A stretch of DNA of 64,000 nucleotides from assembly GCA_008828725.1 (NCBI GenBank), contig MEHQ01000646.1, forward strand, positions 260,960 to 324,959, given 5' to 3'. Every line of letters starts with the position of its first letter. The first letter of the stretch is position 1. The position numbers were made by a program, and so were the translations under genes. This DNA comes from Saccharina japonica. Taxonomy: Eukaryota; Sar; Phaeophyceae; Laminariales; Laminariaceae. Under the pieces are notes generated by a model. That model worked only from the letters and a program-made list of their open reading frames with translations. It did no database searches and was not told where the DNA came from. Shown here one piece after another: positions 25,501 through 37,235 of this stretch.

Positions 25501-28500
25501 GTACACAAACGTGTGCACGTAACCCGATGAGCAATACCGCGGCCTACGAGGTCTAAAATGAACAATATTATAACAACAAATTATTCCTGGATAGTTACAC
25601 CAAATCAGGCGGAACTAAATAGGCTAAACCATGCTACTTCTGTCGCAAAACGTGTCTATTGGAAGGGTATAACATCCGGTGTCGAGTCTACACCCTTAAC
25701 GCGTCCCCCCTATCCGCTTTCTAGTCGGCTCAATACATATGTTATGTGTTGATTATGTCGCCTCAAAGCAGATGTCTACAACATGCCTGACGGGAGAACA
25801 CACAAGAGGACTGCTGAAAGCAATCGAATACAGAAGCAAAGCTTCCAATCCGTATGTGGTGTACCTAACACAGGTGAAGCGTCATACGAAGACATTGTAC
25901 AGCCTCATTTCGTTGCCGCCGGTCAAAATACGTCGGTGCGGTACTCGTTGGTCTAAACTACAAGGTTACGCTATTTGCTGCGTGCGCGACTGCTCCAGAT
26001 GTTGAGCGGCGGCAGATCCGGGTCAGTACGTGGTGACACGATGGCAGCAAAATCGGGAGCGAAAACAAGACACCGCGGGATACTGGAACAACGATGAAAT
26101 ATAGCATGGTAGGTCGCTCATCGCGTCGACCACTCACACTTCCACATCTTCGTAGACATTGTATCCTCCGGTGTTGGGTACAGAAACTAGACCGCTGAGA
26201 TCCGTCTTGTAGTCGTCACAGCCAGTGCCACCGGAGACGATGCGGAACGAGCCAGTATCGGTGCCGGAGCCCACGCTGAATGTGAACACAAACGCATCGA
26301 CTGCGGAATGGGGTGGAGTGGTGAGTTACTGAATGTGATATATATTCCCTCACCACTTGGTGCCTGACCGTACACAAGAGACAACTCTGGATGCACGTCC
26401 AACGTCCATCATTAACGGAACTCGTGAGGAACGTGTACTTGGCAGGGTTGTTGGCAGACATATACCGCTATTACTGTAGTTTGGGAATAAGTGGTGTATA
26501 TCTATCACGTAGCCTGTGTTTGCCCTACAAACAAATTACCACACCCACAGCGATGATCTTAGCCATTGCTCTTACAGCAATCAGGGTGAAACGTTTTTCT
26601 TTCGTTGAAACGCAAGCTCAGATATTGGTGTCTCGTACCGTCTGTCGTTACGTCCACGGTGTACCGAAGGAACTCGCCGGCTCTCATATGACCGATGTTG
26701 TAACCGGTTCCGAAGGGGTCGATATCGACGCTGTCATCTGGCCGGAACACCTGACATCATGTACGGACACCCACCCGCACAACGCCCGGTTCCGGTGTAT
26801 GTGGGCATCGGGAAAGCATGCGGCGGAGTGGCTAGGCCGTGTTTGTTGGCTTTGCATGCAACATTTTCAAACACATACGAAGTATGGCTTCTAGTTTCTT
26901 TTTGGTCACGAGAATGGCTGAACTACGTTACGATTAACAGAAACGGGCCTGACCGGGACGTGCTGCGTGACGTCTGCCAAACAAAGTGCAGCGTCCCCGA
27001 AAGGTTCCTTAGTATTGTTTTATTTCGACATACAGGTGGATGTTGCTGTCAAACGGAAGTATACGTGGGTAACGCACTTGGTCAACTCTGCCCCAAAGTA
27101 GATCCTTCACAAAACAAGATAGAAGGGTTCACGATAAACACCCCACCATGGGGGAAATAAACTATTTTGTAAACGCGTAAGACGTTACATTATTCAACAC
27201 AGATTGAGCGTCTACAAGTAGTTTCCAGAGTTGGTCTACGTACCCCGTTAGGCTGATTTCCAGCAGTCGTGTCAGAGTACCCCACCCCTTCGCCGCCCAG
27301 GTCGAACAACTCGGCCTCAATTGTGCCTGGAACAGTTGCAGGGACACCTCCGTAGGCGAAGCTTGCCATGGAGAAGTAGTCGATGTTCAGGGCATAGGAT
27401 TCTACGCACAACCAGATGGTGGCTGCACCAGCGGCCAGGCCACTGTTGCTGTTGCCGAACCTGTGACAGATAGCACAAATTCAACGAAACAGTGCAGTAA
27501 AGGTCGCGGGATCTTGAGGGGGTCGGCAGACGGTCTAGCCACCCGCATCCAAGGCACAACCGACGCCTTGAAGCATTGTATCCCAGGGGTACACCTAATA
27601 TTGTCCGAGGTTCCTCGCTCAACAAATAACTGTTCACCACCCAAACAACGGCGTAAACAAACGTGTGCACGTAACCCGATAAGCAATACCGCGGCCTACG
27701 AGGTTTAACATGAACAATATTATAAACACAAAATATTTTTCTGGATAGTTACACCAAATCAGGCGGAACTAAATAGGCTAAACCATGCTACTTCTGTCGC
27801 AAAACGTGTCTATTGGAAGGGTATAACATCCGGTGTCGAGTCTACACCCTTAACGCGTCCCCCCTATCCACTTTCTAGTCGGCTCAATACATATGTTATG
27901 TGTTGATTATGTCGCTTCAAAGCAGATGTCTACAATATGCCTGACGGGAAAACACACAAGAGGACTGCTGAAAGTAATCGAATACAGAAGCAAAGCTTCC
28001 AATGCGTATGTGGTGTACCTAACACAGGTGAAGCGTCATACGAAGACATTGTACAGCCTCATTTCGTTGCCGCCGGTCAAAATACGTCGGTGCGGTACTC
28101 GTTGGTCTAAACTACAAGGTTACGCTATTTGCTGCGTGCGCGACTGCTCCAGATGTTGAGCGGCGGCAGATCCGGGTCAGTACGTGGTGACACGATGGCA
28201 GCAAAATCGGGAGCGAAAACAAGACACCGCGGGATACTGGAACAACGATGAAATATAGCATGGTAGGTCGATCATCGCGTCGACCACTCACACTTCCACA
28301 TCTTCGTAGACATTGTATCCTCCGGTGTTGGGTACAGAAACTAGACCGCTGAGATCCGTCTTGTAGTCGTCACAGCCAGTGCCACCGGAGACGATGCGGA
28401 ACGAGCCAGTATCGGTGCCGGAGCCCACCCTAAATGTGAACACAAACGCATCGACTGCGAAAAGGTGCAGAGCGGTGAATTACTGAACATGATATTGTTT

Positions 28501-29492
28501 CCTTCAACACTGGGCCCTTGACCCGTCCCAAAGCCAAATTATGGACGCACGAGCGACACCCCAAACAAACGGAACTCGTGACGAACGTGTGCTTGGCAGG
28601 GGTGGGACAGAAATAGGCCGCTATGCAAGCGGGACTACGCGGTGTACATCTCTACCGTTTAGCGTTGGTTTTCCCTTCACCGCAAAGAGTCGTCTACCTC
28701 GTAACGATGATGTTATCCAATATTTTTATTGGAAGCATGTCTAAACACTACATATGCACTGAAACGTGAGCCAACACGTTCGTGGCTCGTACCATCTGTC
28801 GTCACGTCCACGGTGTACCGCAGGAACTCGCCGGCCCTCATATATCCGATGTTGTAACCGTCTCCCAAGGGGTCGATGTCCACACCTTCATCGGGCCTAA
28901 ATACCTGACATCGTGTATCAGCACCAATCCGCGAAACGCCCGGTTTCACGTGAACATGGGCATCGGGAAAGCATGCGCTGGCCTGGCCTCGCCGTGACGT
29001 TTGCCTTCTCATGCAAAGGTAAAAGCACATGTCGTTGGTGGTCATAGCAGACGGTGTTACGGGGTTGCAGGGAGAAATATCTGCATACTCCTTTATAGAG
29101 AAGGGCCTAACCGAAGCATGCTGCGTGTAATCTGACAAACGTTGTTCAGCGCATCCCCATGGCCCCTCGATCTTACACAAATTTCCAAACAAACGTGGAT
29201 ATTGCTGGAGAAACAGAGGCATACATGGGTACCCCCCTTCATCAACTCTGCCCCAATGGAAAACCTCCACGCAGTCTGGATCTCCAAGTTGCGCTATAGA
29301 CCCCACGACAGTGGCGAATAAATCGAAGGCGTAACCGTCACCGCACCAATCACTCGTCAAACACTATTTTCCACGTACCCCGTTCGGCTTGTTATCAGAA
29401 GTTGTGTCTGAGTACCCCACCCCTTCTCCGCCCAAGTCGAACAGCTCGGCCTGTATAGTGCCGGGAATCGTCGCTGCTTGGCCTCCGTAAGG
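16569..29492 (-). CDS. Six-module CBM6 carbohydrate-binding protein (5' end missing)
   Basis: This multi-exon minus-strand gene encodes six tandem family-6 carbohydrate-binding modules. Exons 5' to 3': 29379-29492 (start uncertain); 28793-28904; 28292-28454; 27244-27460; 26639-26750; 26138-26300; 25092-25308; 24489-24600; 23996-24158; 23020-23236; 22447-22558; 21846-22008; 20659-20875; 20050-20161; 19573-19735; 18532-18748; 17944-18055; 17442-17604; 16626-16731, which may read through to a stop at 16569. Each module has the CBM6 signature: IEAELFDLGGEGVGYSDTT, VDIDPFGTGYNIGHM with AGEFLRYTVDV, SFRIVSGG.GC, SVPNTGGYNIYED, and AATIWLCVESYALNIDYF. Donors are GTACGT, GTACGAG and GTGAGT; acceptors end TCAG, CGCAG or CACAG. 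CBM6 modules bind polysaccharide chains. Tyr in GGYNIY and Asn in LNIDY occupy usual cleft-A positions. Two Cys per module could form a disulfide outside the cell. No signal peptide or catalytic domain was found. Confidence 0.85.
16626..18640 (-). other. CBM6 module 6 (C-terminal)
   Basis: Built from the 3' half of 18532-18748, exons 17944-18055 and 17442-17604, and a terminal exon from 16731. After LNIDYFTM the sequence departs from the other copies (APVK). A GTGTGTG donor at 16625 could splice onward. Otherwise the frame reads 18 more codons to a TGA at 16569, which would end the protein just after the sixth module. Confidence 0.75.
18641..20767 (-). other. CBM6 module 5
   Basis: Built from the 3' half of 20659-20875, exons 20050-20161 and 19573-19735, and the 5' half of 18532-18748. 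It has PGKIEAELF for PGTIEAELF, LRPDEG for FRPDEG, and a GTGCGT donor after the first segment where the others use GTACGT. Confidence 0.8.
20768..23128 (-). other. CBM6 module 4
   Basis: Built from the 3' half of 23020-23236, exons 22447-22558 and 21846-22008, and the 5' half of 20659-20875. This is the longest unit because introns of about 440 and 970 bp flank its third exon. GCDDYTMDLSGDVSVPN in the third exon is a variant. Confidence 0.8.
23129..25200 (-). other. CBM6 module 3
   Basis: Built from the 3' half of 25092-25308, exons 24489-24600 and 23996-24158, and the 5' half of 23020-23236. All motifs are intact (FRPDDSVDIDPF, AGEFLRYTVDV, GCDDYTTDLSG). Confidence 0.8.
24900..28465 (-). 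repeat. Recent tandem duplication inside CBM6 array
   Basis: About 24900-26310 and 27050-28465 are nearly identical over exons and introns alike, at an offset of about 2152-2154 bp. Other units of the array share exon sequence but have clearly diverged introns. This pair is therefore a recent unequal-crossover type duplication of one genomic unit. Confidence 0.8.
25201..27352 (-). other. CBM6 module 2
   Basis: Built from the 3' half of exon 27244-27460, exons 26639-26750 and 26138-26300, and the 5' half of 25092-25308. The frame is open throughout. Part of its genomic unit is nearly identical to the neighbouring unit, including introns. Confidence 0.8.
27353..29492 (-). other. CBM6 module 1 (N-terminal)
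   Basis: Built from exons 29379-29492, 28793-28904, 28292-28454 and the first half of 27244-27460. It is the most diverged copy: TIQAELFDLGG instead of TIEAELFDLGG, DNKPNG before the donor, DPLGDGYNIGYM in the second exon and FRVGSG in the third. The acceptor before CCT-TAC-GGA at 29492 is a guess; upstream exons were not recognised. Confidence 0.75.
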
Positions 29493-29499
29493 CTTTTCC

Positions 29500-31190
29500 G
29501 GAGCGGCGATGGAACCGGTTGGTTGGTGTTGTTACGCGGTAGAGGAAAGTTGCACGGTAAGGGAACGGGGAGAAATATACGTTCACCGCGATTGTCGTAG
29601 TGGTGCTGCATGGGCCTGTCAGTTCATGCCGACGATCACGGTGAAACCCAATCCCGAACTTTGTCCAGAAAGTTTGTTTTCCAATACATTGGTTGCATCG
29701 TGCATTACTTGGTTGGTAATACATTGGCTGAATTGCACGCCGACTACTTTATTCTCCAATATTGCCCTTTTGAGTGTTGCTTGTATTGTTGCGATCGGCG
29801 AACGAAGTGAAGGTAATACACCGCAAGAAGCGGGATAAGAATGGGGAATCTAAACGACGGTGTATAATAAGTAAACCAGAGAACAATACCACAGACAATG
29901 AGGCAATATGGCCAATGATGTCCACAACTAGGGTTTAGGTCGATGTGAAGGATCAACTGATTGGCGCACGCCCTGAGGTGTCATCGATGCCAACATAATG
30001 TCGTGAACAACAAGGCAGCCTGGCCAACGTGTGAAACAACTGTCCGTCGTGAAATATGGCTGACCCCACATCGGTTGTTAAATTCGTAGGAGGGTTCATC
30101 CACATCAGCCTTGTGGACAAGCGAAGGGTCTCACTGGGTTAGAGGGTGTCGTTGGACAAACACACAAGTTGGTGGCGGTGGGTACAACATGGTTTCGGTT
30201 AGGTCGTACGTATGCTAAGCTCATGACGTTGTACAAAGTGTTTGAGGCTAACAATGTCTACGGGCACGGACACATCATGATCCCAATGACCCGCGCGTTG
30301 ACTGTCATGGGCCATCGAACCACAACACGCATTACAGTGCGTGACACGCTTTTTGACCAAATGGCTTGTTTTATCCCGGTATGGTCCAAGGAGCTCGTCG
30401 TCGGACCGCACACATTTCGCAGGTTAGAAGAGGCTTACCTCGGCTTGAGCGCGGAAAGAAACCGCCAGGAGGGCTAAGCCCACTTTGCACAACATGGGTG
30501 CAGCCATGGGTGCCCCTCGGCACGTAGACGATGGCCTGTGATGTATCCTGCAAATGATATACGAGGTATACCATTAGGGTCAAAAATAATGCCATTGGAA
30601 ATAGAGAACCAGGGCGCTGCATCCGAATATGCTCACATCGAGAAGTGACCGGCTCACGACTGGCGGACCGAACCGTGAGTCCATGCAATGGGAGGGAGGA
30701 CTGGTACCGATAGACAATCCTCGTGAGGTACCATGTACTTTTGACCATATAGTATGCACTTAGTATTAATAGCGGAGAGGCAACCTAGGCAAGGCGGTCT
30801 GATACATGGAACATGCCGTGGAGCTTCGAAGTGAAAGCTAGCAATCACACCGTATCATAATGAAAAACCAGAAAACCAATCGAACCCAAAGGGTTAGGGT
30901 TATGCGAGGTTATGTTAGGCTGCACTGTTTCCAGCCAATGTTAGAAATCGCTTCACACATTTTATATTGGGGCCGAAGGGACGAACAGCGGGTCCCTCAT
31001 AGCCCAGAGAGTGACGGCCTTGACGTACGGGATGTAGCTGGTGGTCCGGGTGTTAATGTTTCACGGTTTACCGTCTGGTGGCGACGGGGCTAAATTCCAC
31101 CGGAGTCAGTCCCCGCGAAAAGGTTGGGAGGAAGTCGCGGACTGCCAAGATACCACAACAAATAGATGGTCGTAGAAGGGGTGTCGGCAT
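29500..31190. other. Upstream flank of CBM6 gene, unassigned
   Basis: The first exon(s) of the CBM6 gene should lie here on the minus strand but could not be recognised. A hydrophobic minus-strand ORF at 29744-29956 (contains YCLIVCGIVLWFTYY) could hold a signal peptide or membrane segment, but no splice connection was established. The plus-strand ORF at 30169-30477 has no recognisable motif. Confidence 0.3.
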
Positions 31191-31204
31191 GAGGCGGCTC
31201 TACT

Positions 31205-31800
31205 ACCTATAGGTAAGCAGGATGACCCGGCAGAGAAGTTGTATACTACAAAAGAATTTCGCGCGTAAAGCTCAACAACGTGGGGCCGAGCGTGCATCGC
31301 AACACTTTGTGCCCATGAGTAGTCTCCGCCCTACTGCGGTCAAATATGCACGCGAGATTCGACACATTGACCTTAAACACGGTTGCCATCGGATCGAAAT
31401 CGTGAACTTTATTCGGGGCCGCTACCAGACACGTCTGCCATCGTTTGGCAAGCAAAAGGGCCGAATCTTTTCGTTCTCGTCAGCGATAAAGGGCGCAGCT
31501 GAAGTGGACAAATGCCGACAGGGGCGCGGTCAAGGTCGGTCTGGAAACAGCACCAGCAAACAAGGCGGCAACGGCGGAGCAACCGCTGGTGCCGGCTAAG
31601 ATAATGGTTCGGTGATCTGTTGGTGGTACAAATCTTTGGGCTGCTACAGCGACAGCCGCACCACCACGCCCTGAGACATGTGCAGTGGCAGAGGACACGA
31701 TATCAGCAAATTCGGATGGCCGGTACACATGATGTCCGTGTTTGTGGTGGTGGAGGATCCCGGAGACGATGCACTGGAAACCTTGTCTGTTTGATGGAGA
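31205..31800 (+). pseudogene. Decayed copia-like gag remnant
   Basis: Aligns at DNA level with the gag at 48905-49507: AGGATGACCCGG.AGAGAAG, CCATC.TTTGGCAAG, CTACAGCGAC, GGTGG.GGATCCCGGAGA.GATGC. Recognisable protein fragments include CYSD, GRGHDISK and EDPGDDA. The frame is broken several times and the first zinc knuckle has lost cysteines. It is an old relative of retrotransposon 2. Confidence 0.7.
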
Positions 31801-33774
31801 AGCAACAGCTAGAAATGCTACGGCGGAATGACCGTAGCGGCGCGGCCCTTGAAGTCACGCGGAGTAAGCCCTCTCATGCCACGGTAGCAGCAGGAACATT
31901 GCGAAGTTCTGTACGTCGCAGACATGGGGGTAGTCGTGAATCGAGGGCAAACATATCTACACACTTCACGAGAATCCCCACGGCTGCCAGGACGTGTGTA
32001 CCCGACCGTCTGGTAAGGCGGGAAAGGTCGCGCGCTATAGCCGCGTTCACTCTCGTGAGGGAAGAACAGTGGTGGAGGTACCTGGCGTGGGGGAACTGAG
32101 AGCTGTCTTCAGCAGCACTAACCGCGAGGGAGGGCACCTCTACATGGCAGCAAGTTACACAGCGTGGCCACGCGCACTCCACCATAGTAGCAGCACACGG
32201 CACGCGCACTCCACCATAGTAGCAGCACACGTAGCTGCGGGAGGTCGTGGGGGGTGCAGATGGGGTACTATCGTCAGCTGGAGTTTATGTATTATGCCGA
32301 ATAATAACCGCGAGGCAAGGGGAAGCGTCTGACTCTTTTTGATCGACTGGTAGGTTTACGTAAGGAAATCCATTTGCTCGTGCGATTAAACCTGTTCCGT
32401 CTACATTGGTAGTATTTTTTCTTGACCGTACCATTTTTGAGATGGTCGCTGGCGAGGTTAGATCGTATGAATAGAGTCCGTGCGAAGACCAAAACCAACA
32501 AATCACCGTAACCGTTCCCCTGACGTGTTCGAAGCGAGGCAACGATTTAGGCTACCTCTCTCCAGTTCATTCACGCTCCAGTAGCCTGTATAAATGTATC
32601 CATGCTCTGAACTTTCACCCAAAGCTATGCGGGCGCAACCAAAGCAACCATGGCGCACCATTGCACACACAGAACAGCGACGGAGAATCGACACAGCAAC
32701 CTTCGAGACTCCAAAGAGGGGGTGGCGATCGCGGATTCCGCGCCGCTGCCACCGCTGCTGTAGCTGCTGTTGCTGCTGTTGTCAAACATACTCGGGTATA
32801 CCGCTCCTCTGTGTTTCTAAACATTGTGATGTTGCTGGTCTTCACGATGCCACTTGATATTTTCTTTTTTCCATGCGAGATTTTCTTTTTGTGGTTCGGG
32901 TGAAACTTTGGCGATGCATTCGTCGCAAACACAGTGAAGGTATGCCGGAATGACACCGACATTATTCAAGTATATTGGAAGCACACCTGCAGTGCGTTTC
33001 GCGCAAACACTGTGATGGTATACCGGTATAATGTATCGTTGGGGTATCCGTTTTCTAGCTGGAAGTTTGTGCTGGACGAAGCACAGTTTAGCGTCTGGCC
33101 ACATGCTGGTTAGTTTATTGGTTTGGCGGGTATTTAGTGTTTTTGGCTGCCTAACGTGCGATAACCGGAAGGAGCAGACTGGATAATTATCTTGGCCGTA
33201 TAGGATAAACTGGTTGCAGGATAGGGAAGGGTGTGCATAGGATTGGTTGGTTGTTATATATTACATATGTACTATCTACCGTATATGTAAAACCGAACTA
33301 AGCCGTAGGCCGTAGTTGTATGCTGTATCATTCAGATTAGTGTGTATTCGAGAAAATTCCGACCTGGGGCTTTTAAGCCCCAGATCCCGACGTGGGCATG
33401 GTGGTGAAGATCAACAGTAGATCTTTCACGTGGAATCCGAAATTCAATGCATACCGGTATCGTTTCCCTCGAATGATGCATGGGTATGATTTGTCTCGTT
33501 TTCGAATGAGGAAGATGGAATTTTAAACTTTCGAACTAAAGGAAGGGGGGATTGGAATATCATCTTGTTCTGGTATAAAGGACGATGGAATCAAACATAT
33601 TTTGGGCATTTCAGCCATTCGCACAAGTGGCTTTGCATTTATTTATTGTTTCACTACAACGTGATGACTTTCCGAAATATCGGATACTCTTTTATACGTC
33701 CCTAGCTGGTACGGCTGAGTTTCTTTTGTTCGCCAGGTAAGTAATATGCATATTAAGTCGTGCGGCGAAGGATT
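31801..33774. other. Probable interior of decayed retroelement
   Basis: Lies between the gag remnant and the element-tail repeat. It contains a 29-bp tandem at about 32173-32230 (CACGCGCACTCCACCATAGT twice), a GCTGCTGTTGCTGCTGTT run near 32755-32780, and a perfect 9-bp-stem palindrome, CTGGGGCTT-TT-AAGCCCCAG, at 33364-33383. No pol-like coding was seen. Confidence 0.35.
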
Positions 33775-33995
33775 CACGCCCTTTCGCTTTACCGTTGCGA
33801 TGTGTCGGGAGTAGGGGCAAACATAAAGCCTTTGTCCGGGGGAACGAAGTTCCTCGCTATCTCCAGATTTGTGTTTTTCGCCATAGTTTTGTTCTTGCCA
33901 GGGGCAGCATTTGTAACAGTAGAAATCTCTTCGGCGATTGAAATAGTTATATATGGGAGTTTGGATGAGGTTTTCGCTAGTTGGGACGTTTTACG
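33775..33995 (+). repeat. Element-tail repeat, intact-site copy
   Basis: CGCTTTACCGTTGCGAT, GGGAGTAGGGGCAAA, TTTGTCCGGGGGAACG and TTCCTCGC.ATCTC continue to ATATGGGAGT.TGGATGAGGTTTT. This matches 52150-52209 joined directly to 56005-56155, that is, the tail of retrotransposon 2 without the nested insertion. It probably marks the 3' part of the decayed element whose gag is at 31.2 kb. No LTR follows. Confidence 0.75.
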
Positions 33996-36900
33996 TTAAA
34001 TCTCCATGATAACGTTTCAATTTCTGAGAGCTGTTAAGGCAGGGGAACAGTATGTCGGATTTCCGGACCCTCCATGGGTGATTTGGTTTTAACTTCAGAG
34101 AGCTACTACGGCGGTTTCCAGCCAAACGTACCCTATTGCCCTTACATTTTACACGAAACTCTGGTGAGCCTAATTGTTGTACAGCAGATGTAATATGTGG
34201 GTTCGACGGCTTACATGCTGGTAAGGAAAAAATGTAAGCATCCAGAGCTGGGGCAGTTGTTTCGAGAGACGACATTAACGAGCCGCTCGATATGTATTTA
34301 GGTCCGGCTCGTGTGTACAGGGCGATGCTTAAGATCATCATAGGAGCACAGAACATAATGAAGCTGTACGAGTTGGAGTGAATGACCACCACAATTAACT
34401 CCAGGCGGGGCAACTGTTAAAACCGCGAAGGCGCCCGAGCTCTAGCCAAAGGGGCGCGCTCTATGACGGTCGGACTTACGAGCGAGCACGACGCGCGCGT
34501 GGCGCGGGGTTCGCCAAAAAGGCAGACAAGCCGGCAATAGAAACAAACCAAGAGACAAAAACAGGGCAAAACGAAGAGGTACACGCATAGTACATTATAA
34601 ACAAAAAATACTCGAACAGGAGGCAAACAGAAAATAAAAGAAGGGCGTCTCACAAGGGAAAGGCGGAAGTACAAGCTGAGCAGGCGACCACCGCGTGAAC
34701 CACTAGTCCGTGCCGACGTCGCCAAGCGTTAAGGTGTTCCTTCAGATGATCCACAAGACAAGGGGTGTAGGGTATCTGTCACTTGATGCCAAGCTCAGAT
34801 CACCGTTCTTAAGACAGCGTGCTCTCAAATACCCGTGTCGGGGCTGCTTGCTGTAGTCAGTTGGAAGAGTGCACAGGAGGGGGAGGGCCGCAGCTCGATG
34901 CAAGCTTGCTTGACAGTCTTGTACTTACCGACGAATCTACGAAATTACCATATTTCACCTACCCACTTCACCGCAACACGGCGATGAAAGAGGTTCGTCT
35001 AAAGCCGGCTATCGTCTTCATGTTCATTGGCCTAAGGCCACAGTCGGAATATGTCGTCCCTTCATCCCCGGGCTTCCGCATGACTCCAACGTATATTTAG
35101 TTTAGCAGAAAAGAAATCGGCATCACGCTTTCAACACGCTGCGTGTGCATTTTCGGCTCGTTCGTGCCCACTGTAGATCGACGGCGACTCGGAAGAGTTT
35201 CATCACAGCAGCTTGTGTTTCTCTCGACATTGCCGTTCCACAGGTTCTCAGCAGAGGCCTACATCTCGACTAGTACGTGAGCTGCAGTGATTGAAATTAT
35301 CGGGAATTTGGGGTGCATGAAATGAGACAAAAACTAATTCCCAACCGAATATTTGCGATTTACTTGTTGACAGCTACAGTTCCTCACAGGAAACTACAGC
35401 TGTCAAAATAGAGGAATGCGTCACTCCTGATGGGGTATGTGAGGGCGTCAGGTGCGCCAGACAGCAGTCATCGGCAGGCAGAAACGACTCACGAGATGCT
35501 TCCGTGTATATACACCAGGTAACTTAGTAACGTGATGTTGAAAACAAAGTCCTCTGAGCCCTAACATTGATGTATAATTTAGTATTACGTTATCCGACGT
35601 GTCGAAGAGTCATGGCGAGTGTTCGGACAAATACTCGTTGTGACTCTTCAGTAAAGACAGCAGTTACGTGCCGGGTAGGGTTATTGGTCTATTTGAGGAT
35701 GATATTCGAATCATTGACTACGGGCGTGTGTGTTGTGACCATGTGGTCCTGTCGTTGTCTGTCATTTTCTCTACCCTTTTGGTTACCAGTAAGACACGAC
35801 CCTAAATCGTGCATCCACCGTGCTGTCAAGGCTTCCCGGCCTGAGGCTACAAACATGGATTTGTATATCAAGTTCTTCGTTTTAAATGAAGCAGGCGTTC
35901 ACTGACATGCATGCCGTAAGGCCACATGACAACAAATGAAAACATAAGATTGTTGTTGACCTAAAGCGATGAAATTAGTGGGGATTTGTTTTACTGACTT
36001 GGAGTTAGCGTCGGGGCGACCCCATGCTGGAAAGACCTCCGGAGATTCCGTGAACTCCTCCCTTCCCGCGGAAACGCCGCCCCCCGCTCGCCGAGTTCGG
36101 GGTTGGCGCCCGTTCTTTGGGCGGAGTCACCGAGGGCTGATGATACGTGGGGAGACCGTGGCGCAGGCGTGGCGCACGATAGAGCCGACGCCGTACGGGG
36201 CATCCCGACATCGGCATAGTCGTGAAATATTATTTCGACGTCATGACCATCGTCCTTGCCGAGGAGTATTAAAATATACAAAAACAAAGTAGGAGTGGGC
36301 TTTATCTCTATTTTTCGTGCGCTGTGATGTTTGAATTAACAGCTGGTACAAGAGAATGGCAACTTGGCGAAGATTCATCGTCATTTGGCGTGCTGATCGA
36401 ATGGTTCGATATCGTGATCCACGTGGTAGTTATTTGTGGATATAGGTCAGTTGTGGGATCAAGGAGTACTCGTATTTATTTGCAACCTGTGTGTGATACT
36501 GCGACACGCGTGCCATGGAGTTAAGGATGTAGATCGCCCTCCCCCAGGGAGGATGGTAAACAGGCTTGTCAAGTCAATCTTGCGAAGGTGGGAAATGAGA
36601 CGCACGCCACGATAGGGTCGCCTTTTTGTTTGTTTCTGAGCTTCCTCGTTAAAGACGCTTGTATGCTACTGTAACTCCATTTACGTCTGTCTTCGATCGC
36701 CGAGAATCAAGCAATCTCAATATCAGCTCACTCTAAAACCCGATACAAAATGTTGCATATTCGCAGGAAGCAGAATTTTGCATATGCGTGGGGAGCCGAG
36801 ACTCCACAGGGTTCGCCGTCAGGCTTCCCTGGGCGGGGGGCCGAAGGTCGGGCCCCTCGGCGAGTCGACTGCGTTGAACCCGGGCGGCTTGAAGTTCGGG

Positions 36901-37190
36901 CTGAAACCAGAGACGTCCCGTCCCCAGGGGCGGGACTAGAGACAGTGGAATGCATTACACCAGTTGCCTCGCACACAGATAAAGAAACGGCATTGTTCCA
37001 GGTAGGCAGGTGTACAACCTCAGCGGAAGAACTCGAGCATGGGAAACATGGCATTGTTTCGTGAACACGAATGTTGATTGATCTTCGCCAAACCAGAAAC
37101 TTGGTTGTTGTGGTCGCAGACAGATTCCAATGCCGTAGGTTATACCTTGCATATGCCACCGAGTCCGTGCCTATGTTGGGGCGGCTCGTG
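33996..37190. other. No recognisable gene
   Basis: Short ORFs on both strands have no known motif. Two GC-rich patches stand out, about 36000-36240 and 36780-36930. One plus-strand ORF (35567-35905) and one minus-strand ORF (33991-34413) are over 100 codons, but neither shows domain features or a repeat partner. Confidence 0.4.
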
Positions 37191-37204
37191 CTTCGCGCTC
37201 ACGG

Positions 37205-37235
37205 CCGACCCCCCGACCCTAATCCTAGCCCTAAC
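37205..37235. repeat. Interstitial CCCTAA-like motif
   Basis: GGCCGACCCCCCGACCCTAATCC-type sequence resembles 6405-6440 in both the preceding GCCGACC word and the CCCTAA units. Confidence 0.35.
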
